Position numbers and translations under genes: made by a program
Part shown: positions 58,928-64,000 of the stretch, piece by piece
Layout: each line of letters opens with the position of its first letter
Numbering within the stretch: position 1 is the stretch's first letter
Assembly (NCBI GenBank): GCA_000697665.1
Contig: KL197714.1
Span: 1,226,049-1,290,048, forward strand
Length of the DNA stretch: 64,000 nt
Direction: 5' to 3'
From: Jaapia argillacea MUCL 33604
Taxonomy: Eukaryota; Basidiomycota; Agaricomycetes; Jaapiales; Jaapiaceae
Notes under the pieces: generated by a model
Seen by the model: the letters and a program-made list of their open reading frames with translations, nothing else
What the model was told of the DNA's origin: nothing
Databases searched by the model: none

Positions 58928-60478
58928 TTACTCCTGTCCCGCACCAACCCCCCCCCATGGTTCTACGACGATCTGACAACGGTGAACATTCAAACGTTCC
59001 AAATGAGCGTCTGACATCACAATCCCACTCAGCTGCAGCATATGCAGAGGCGCATTATGGATATCCCTCAACTTCAAGCAGGTCTCCAGGTCTTCCACCC
59101 AATTCTCTGAGATGTCGCCAGTCGAAGGAGGTGTCCGTTCAATCCGAAGAAGTCCCAAACTAGGACAAATGATCCCAGAATAGGCCTCCGGAGAACAAGG
59201 ATCCAACTCGTAGACCGTACCGAGGGCCTCGAAGAAGTCCTGTTCCTGAAGATCCTTGACATTCATCATCCGGAGCCGAGTCCATCCCCTAAGACCATCG
59301 CTCCACTGGCTGACATCCAACATGTCACCCCACCCATCCATGAATAAACACATCGGCTGGCGCGATGGAGACATGCATTTGGAAGTAATATGGGTAAAGA
59401 ACCAGTAAGGATCTCCTTCCTTCACGGTGGCGTGGAGCGCCGAACAATTCAAAGGTAAGGTTTCCGGAAGGTGGTTGAGTCGGGGTAGGGTGTACGATAG
59501 TGATATGGTGTCTTCGGGTAATAGGCCGAGACGAAGGTAATGTGGGGTCGCACCTGCACATTCGAGAGACGGGTTGGAGAGTTGTTGGAGATACTTGGTA
59601 AAATAGGACACGGTGTCCAGTTCGCCCTGGTGTGTCGTGACAATCGCGAGTGTGACAAGCGGGGGAAGGGAAAGGTGTGAAAGGACATGTGCGGTATCTT
59701 TTGGTTCCTCGAAGTCCAGTTTCACAACCTGAAGCTGCGAGAGTGTTACTTTGCGGGAAGGACGCCGATAAGGACGGCGGCGGTAGGGGTCTATCGGACC
59801 AGCCTCCTGTAGACTGAGGATTCGTAGGGAGGGGCAGTTCTCCAAAGCAGAGAGGAAGAGTTCGGCTGAGGGGTGTGCATCCGAATGTTCGTGATACAAT
59901 CGGAGGTCGACGAGCCCTGAGTAGATGGATGAGGACCATGGGAGAGATGCATATTGAAGGGAGAGCACGCGGAGGTGAGGAGTGACGCCGCTGAAGAGTG
60001 AGGAGATGAGGAGCCCATCACCAAATTCATCTTCTGGTGTCTCGTCTGGATAGGCGATGACAAAAGAGTGCAACTCTGGAGCTGGTCTATCCATGAGGGG
60101 ACGAAGAAATTGACAAAGATCGTCAATAGGCATCCCCGTAAACAGTAACGAGTAAACTCGTGAAATGTTGGAGGAGAGTTGCTGGGAGCCGACGGAAATA
60201 TCCTCAGGCTCCAGAAAGCAACCCACCCCCACATCGAGGAGGGCAATATTCGATCGTTCGAAGAATAGGGGGGTCTGACGACTCGAGTCTGAGGTGATAT
60301 ATATCGTGGACCACAGATCACTCGAGGAGAGCGCAATTTCCCTCCATCGACGACAGACGGCTGTGATGGCCAACCACTCTCTGTCTGATCCGCGTGGGGC
60401 CTCTTGGGGGATGTGCTTGAATATTTCAAGAAGGATCTCCGATGGAACTAGGCAAGTGTAGTCCGTAGATGATTGCAT
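58928..60478 (-). CDS. F-box/LRR protein, single exon
   Basis: An open frame of 516 aa from the ATG at 60478 (MQSSTDYTCL). The frame is open nine codons further up, but from a TTG. The F-box is LVPSEILLEIFKHI, then WLAITAVCRRWREIALSSSDLWSTIYI, with the usual Cys-Arg-Arg-Trp and Leu-Trp pattern. It is followed by Leu-rich segments (LRVLSLQYASLPW, LVDLRLYHE, LRILSLQEAG). The C-terminus ends in IVVEPWGGVGAGQE. The protein would be an SCF substrate receptor; its target is unknown. An upstream non-coding or small exon is possible, since an acceptor-like CTCTCAG precedes the frame. Confidence 0.85.
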   Translation of the reverse strand: MQSSTDYTCLVPSEILLEIFKHIPQEAPRGSDREWLAITAVCRRWREIALSSSDLWSTIYITSDSSRQTPLFFERSNIALLDVGVGCFLEPEDISVGSQQLSSNISRVYSLLFTGMPIDDLCQFLRPLMDRPAPELHSFVIAYPDETPEDEFGDGLLISSLFSGVTPHLRVLSLQYASLPWSSSIYSGLVDLRLYHEHSDAHPSAELFLSALENCPSLRILSLQEAGPIDPYRRRPYRRPSRKVTLSQLQVVKLDFEEPKDTAHVLSHLSLPPLVTLAIVTTHQGELDTVSYFTKYLQQLSNPSLECAGATPHYLRLGLLPEDTISLSYTLPRLNHLPETLPLNCSALHATVKEGDPYWFFTHITSKCMSPSRQPMCLFMDGWGDMLDVSQWSDGLRGWTRLRMMNVKDLQEQDFFEALGTVYELDPCSPEAYSGIICPSLGLLRIERTPPSTGDISENWVEDLETCLKLRDIHNAPLHMLQLSGIVMSDAHLERLNVHRCQIVVEPWGGVGAGQE

Positions 60479-61751
60479 ATCATTCAAATTGCGAAGAGGA
60501 GCCAAGATCTGAGAGGTACTGTATGTGAGCTAAAATCATCCCTGCCACGAATAAGTCCCAGAACTCAACTGATCAAAGACGCGTCACACTGGAAAGTGAT
60601 AAAACTGTTGCAAAATGCCCGGTTTTATTCAGAAAACACAATAGAAGATAAGTGGTTTTCATGCAACGAGAGATCGACGGAGAGGACGGCTGCAGAATGC
60701 GTCGCGGTGTCTGGGCTCACGTGGGCAGGCAGTCCACGCGAGCGGAGTTGAAAACTCGGGAGGACCCGAGTTGCGCACGAGCTCGCACGAGGCCAGCCAT
60801 CTCCAGACACCAGACTTACTGTAGGCTCGCACAACGGAAAGCGTGCCCTCTCGACGCTCGTGTCACATTCTACCGACAACACAACAACCAACAAGCCAAT
60901 CTATTCTGCTAAATCATTCGTGCGTCTCGGAGACACCCCGGTATCTTAAAACCCTTGCTTCTGTCCCACAATACGGTGTACAACCGTGTGCTAGGTGACA
61001 AAACGTTGGTGAGAAGATCTTTGTTCTCTCTCAGCTCCCCCTCGAGAAGCAACCAATCTGTCGATCGTCGCCGTTGTCCACCTTCGCGGCGATGTGCGAG
61101 ACTGTCTCGTCCGGAGCTTTTCCCAGCATCTTAGGTGAGTAGACGGTAGATGCCTTGGTTGCGCTCTTCGAAAACTCCATGAGACCCCAGCGTCTCTATC
61201 GAGACCGGCCCTTGGCGAAAAGCCCTCCCATACCATCTGATCCATGTCTTTTCGGGGTGCTTAGTTCCACCGTCCACGATGCCATCGGAAACCTCGTGCC
61301 CTTGCGTTGAGTTGCTTCGATCTTCGCTGACCAGCCAGGAGTTATTTTTGAACTGATGCGAGGTCGGAACCGACTGAAGACACCGGCGAAGGACGTATCA
61401 GATACTTATCAGATAGTGGCAAACGCTACCACTCCCACAACTGCCCGGTGATCATGTCAAGTTTGGTATATCGATTACCACATACACAGAGAAAGGTACA
61501 ACGAATCAAGCGTTTACAACAGAACCTCAAAATCGAAGGCAAAAAACAAATCTGCGGGGTTTGAGGGGAGATATCAACTAGGTAGGGTAACGTGAGGTAT
61601 ATTGGATGTAACAATACATTATGTGAATGCGAGAAACGGTCTATGGGTATGATAAATTTTAATGATGAAAGTAGAACCAGTCTGTATGTCGGTCCAACGG
61701 CGCCAGCCATAACCAACGACTGCAATGGTATCTCGTCCGGTGTCAAATCAC
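60479..61751. other. Intergenic, no gene seen
   Basis: The F-box promoter side and the 3' flank of WrbA gene 2. Short frames only. Confidence 0.45.
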
Positions 61752-62756
61752 TCAGAACTTCACCCTCGCGAGGTAGTCATAGAACGACTTCCCCTGAATG
61801 TTGGCGACCTCAATCTCAAGAGGTGAGGGCATGCGCTGACCATCTGGGCTGGCGAATGTGCCAGAACCCCACGGTGATCCTGCACCACGATGACAACCTG
61901 TTAGCCGTTGACAATGAAATGGAGTAGAAACGACGTACCACCACGGACTTCGTCGATGCTCGCCAGTTGCGACATACAATACTTATAACCAAGGGGCACG
62001 AAGATCATCCCATGATGTATAAGCGTTGACATGGCAGCGATAGCTGTCGACTCTTGACCTCCACCGAGAGAGGCAGTGGAGATGAACATGCCAGCGTATT
62101 TACCGGCAAGAGCTCCCGTTGCCCATAATGAGCCCGTCGCGTCCCAGAACGCCTGAAGATAAGATTAAGGGAGTTAATGCGGTGCATAAAATATTTCACG
62201 GACAGACGTACCTTCCACTGTGCGGGAAAGTTACCGAAACGAGTAGGAATGCCGAAGAGGAAAGCGTCGAATGTCGCGAGTTCCGCCGGGTTGATGACGG
62301 GATATGGTTGCTTTGGCGGTGCCCGCATTTTTGCGAGGACTTGGTCGGATAATGTCTCGGGAATTCTAAAATCATCGACGGTGTTCAGCGGGAGATAGGG
62401 TACGCTGGAAAATGCGATACATACTGGAATATCTCAGCCGATCCACCAGCACTTTCAATTCCGGCCTTTTCGGCTTCGGCCACTACGACAGGTTTGAGTA
62501 CCGAGACACCAATATAAGCAGAATGGTAAATGGACTCACGTTTGGAGATGTGACCGTACATTGAATAGATGATAATGGCCACCTTAGGACCACGCCCGGG
62601 ACCAGTGATATCAAGGGCGGGAGTTGGTGTATATGCCGGAGCTACAGCAACCTCGGGTGCAGGGACAGGAGGAACCTTGGAAGGGGTCGAAGGCCGATGA
62701 CGCTTTTCGCCCTTCTCAAAGTGGCCGGACTTCTGACGCTTGAAGGGAAAAATCAT
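61752..62756 (-). CDS. WrbA-type NAD(P)H:quinone oxidoreductase, copy 2
   Basis: Five exons: 62756..62540, 62482..62425, 62365..62212, 62152..61939, 61879..61752 (256 aa). It has the same function and fold as copy 1. Seen here: MIFPFKRQK leader, [63 protein letters not shown] and [10 protein letters not shown], ending YDYLARVKF. Internal exons 2-4 have exactly the lengths of copy 1, and the intron positions agree, so they are paralogues. It is inverted relative to copies 1 and 3. The leader lacks the Cys at position 2, and the upstream region lacks the ATAAAAG element found for copies 1 and 3, so regulation and localisation may differ. Confidence 0.93.
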
Positions 62757-63731
62757 CTTGAAAGTGCTGAAGGGAGTGGTGGGTGTTCTGGAGGAAGTGT
62801 TGACTGCAGTAGGCTATTTGTACGAACTCCAAGCCATGCCTTTGTGGCATGGACTCTCCACTAGCACCTCCGAGTAGGGAGTCCGCGAGAATTTTTTAGC
62901 AGTAGATTACAATGAAGAGTCATCTCTCCGATGATTGGCATGGCTCGAAGGAGGCCGGTCAGGAAGAACGATCGTTTTTGGACGGCGCTGTCCTCGAAGA
63001 GAATATGTCGGTCAATTCTTGATAAGATTGACGGCATTCTTCTGGCATGCTAAGTCAGAAAGCCTGTCCAAGAATACACCCTAGCAAACGAGGCGGGCGA
63101 CAGGGGTGGAAACCACAGGATGGTGCAGTCAGCAAGAAGATACGCATGAGACTTTCCGTCCAAAGATGCAGGTGGATGTGCAAGCAAGGTTTCTGCTTGT
63201 GAGAAGGGGATTTGTCAAGATAACAAATCGCCACGTTGTCTCATTTCGGCTTCACCACGGAGACTGTGGAAAACTGCGACCATCTCAGGACTTCGCTTTA
63301 CGGACTTGCTACGTCTTATCATCTTCTCTGCTCGCGCAATCAGTGCGCAGATATGTTGTGCTCACTATCGATCCTTCTCGGACGAGTTTGTACTGGCCGC
63401 TGCTCAACCGACGGGTTTTTTCTTCCATCCGGGGTTGGCGATATGACCGTATGCGTCAGGTTGAGCTCCCTTTTGGCAATAAAAGCGCTGAGGAATCCAT
63501 GAATGAGGCAGACGACGATGTCATTCGAGCATGTCAAGGCTTTGTAACTTGCCATTTCAAGCAAAATGTGTCTGGTGATACGCTCATCGAGCTTACGATG
63601 ATCACTACTCAGACCTCGAAAGAGGCAGAATCTCACACGAAGTTCCACAGAATGCCGCGTTAACGATTCGCCAATACGCTAGGGGCATCGTTCTGACATC
63701 GGGATTTCAAGATATGCAATCGACAATCGAG
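62757..63731. other. Divergent region between WrbA genes 2 and 3
   Basis: A 185-codon plus frame at 63106..63663 (begins METTGWCSQQ) has no recognisable domain and ends 116 bp before WrbA gene 3. It is more likely chance than a gene. Otherwise only promoter sequence for the two divergent WrbA genes is expected here. Confidence 0.4.
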
Positions 63732-63739
63732 GATAAAAG
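63732..63739 (+). promoter_or_regulatory. TATA-like box of WrbA gene 3
   Basis: GATAAAAG, with ATAAAAG beginning 46 nt before the ATG at 63779, the same spacing as for WrbA gene 1. Confidence 0.55.
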
Positions 63740-63778
63740 GGGGTTCTTGGAGCACCAGCGATATCATAAAACCAGTGG

Positions 63779-64000
63779 ATGTGCTTCCCCTCTAAGCGTC
63801 AAAAGGCCAACTTCACCGACAAAGACGAACAGCCCCAACCCTCTGCTCCTGCTACCGCTCTTGAACCTTCTGTAGCACCTGCTTCTACTACTTCTCCTGC
63901 CCTCGATACAGCCACCATGTCCGCTCCCAAGCTCGCTATTATTATCTACTCCATGTACGGTCATATTGCCAAATGTTCGTGTGTCCTCCGACGTCTATTC
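63779..64000 (+). CDS. WrbA-type quinone oxidoreductase, copy 3 (cut by window end)
   Basis: The first exon 63779..63974 encodes 65 aa plus one base; the intron begins GTTCGT and runs off the edge. It reads MCFPSKRQK at the start, like copy 1, followed by an Ala/Pro/Ser/Thr-rich leader and [14 protein letters not shown], the start of the flavodoxin fold. Exon 1 ends at the same codon phase and position as in copies 1 and 2. The rest of the gene is outside the window. Confidence 0.85.
   Translation, partial: MCFPSKRQKANFTDKDEQPQPSAPATALEPSVAPASTTSPALDTATMSAPKLAIIIYSMYGHIAKCSCVLRRLF

Noticed and set aside
63106-63663. 185-codon plus frame before WrbA gene 3
   Set aside because: No domain and no splice logic. 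It lies where promoter sequence for two divergent genes is expected.

Overview
This window looks like chromosomal DNA of an agaricomycete-type basidiomycete fungus. The recognised genes are eukaryotic and dense with small introns, mostly 50-65 nt with GT...AG ends. Both strands are used. The families (F-box/LRR proteins, WrbA quinone reductases, Amt/Mep transporter, fungal CSN subunits, TRM44) fit a filamentous higher fungus. I saw no rRNA, convincing tRNA, CRISPR array, intact transposon or viral gene. Exon borders were worked out by hand from splice motifs, reading-frame continuity and family conservation, and may be off by a few bases.

Layout. 1-7 kb: the N-terminal part of a Ser/Thr-rich RRM protein (minus strand, runs off the left edge), a small two-segment membrane protein, and COP9 signalosome subunit 5. 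7.8-19.3 kb: a gene-poor accessory stretch. It holds two diverged copies of an unrecognised family (7.8 and 15.8 kb) that share a conserved block about 1 kb upstream. A cytochrome P450 lies between them, and one possible small gene lies at 18.7-19.3 kb. 20-23.3 kb: a short-chain dehydrogenase/reductase and cystathionine gamma-lyase. 24.5-25.5 kb: a tandem array of ~145-bp units, each shaped like an exon plus an intron. 28.4-35 kb: an ammonium transporter with a cluster of GATA sites upstream, followed by a 24-exon secreted copper amine oxidase. 35.3-36.5 kb: a decayed F-box gene. 37.8-43.7 kb: a small Cys-rich protein, a 2OG-Fe(II) oxygenase with a one-base frame break, eIF3g, and an F-box/LRR gene. 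44-48.3 kb: a hydantoin-type racemase tail to tail with a hydantoinase/DUF917 fusion. 49.2-54.7 kb: TRM44 and COP9 signalosome subunit 3, diverging from a 288-bp promoter, with unusual repeats in their introns. 57.7-64 kb: three WrbA-type flavoprotein genes around an F-box gene; the third is cut by the right edge.

How the genes may work together. The amine oxidase releases ammonium and H2O2 outside the cell, the transporter would import the ammonium, and GATA sites upstream suggest nitrogen control. The racemase and hydantoinase fusion suggest a small module for cyclic ureides or related amides. CSN5 and CSN3 belong to the same complex and regulate cullin ligases, the class of enzyme that F-box proteins serve. 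These links are inferred from family knowledge and position; nothing here tests them.
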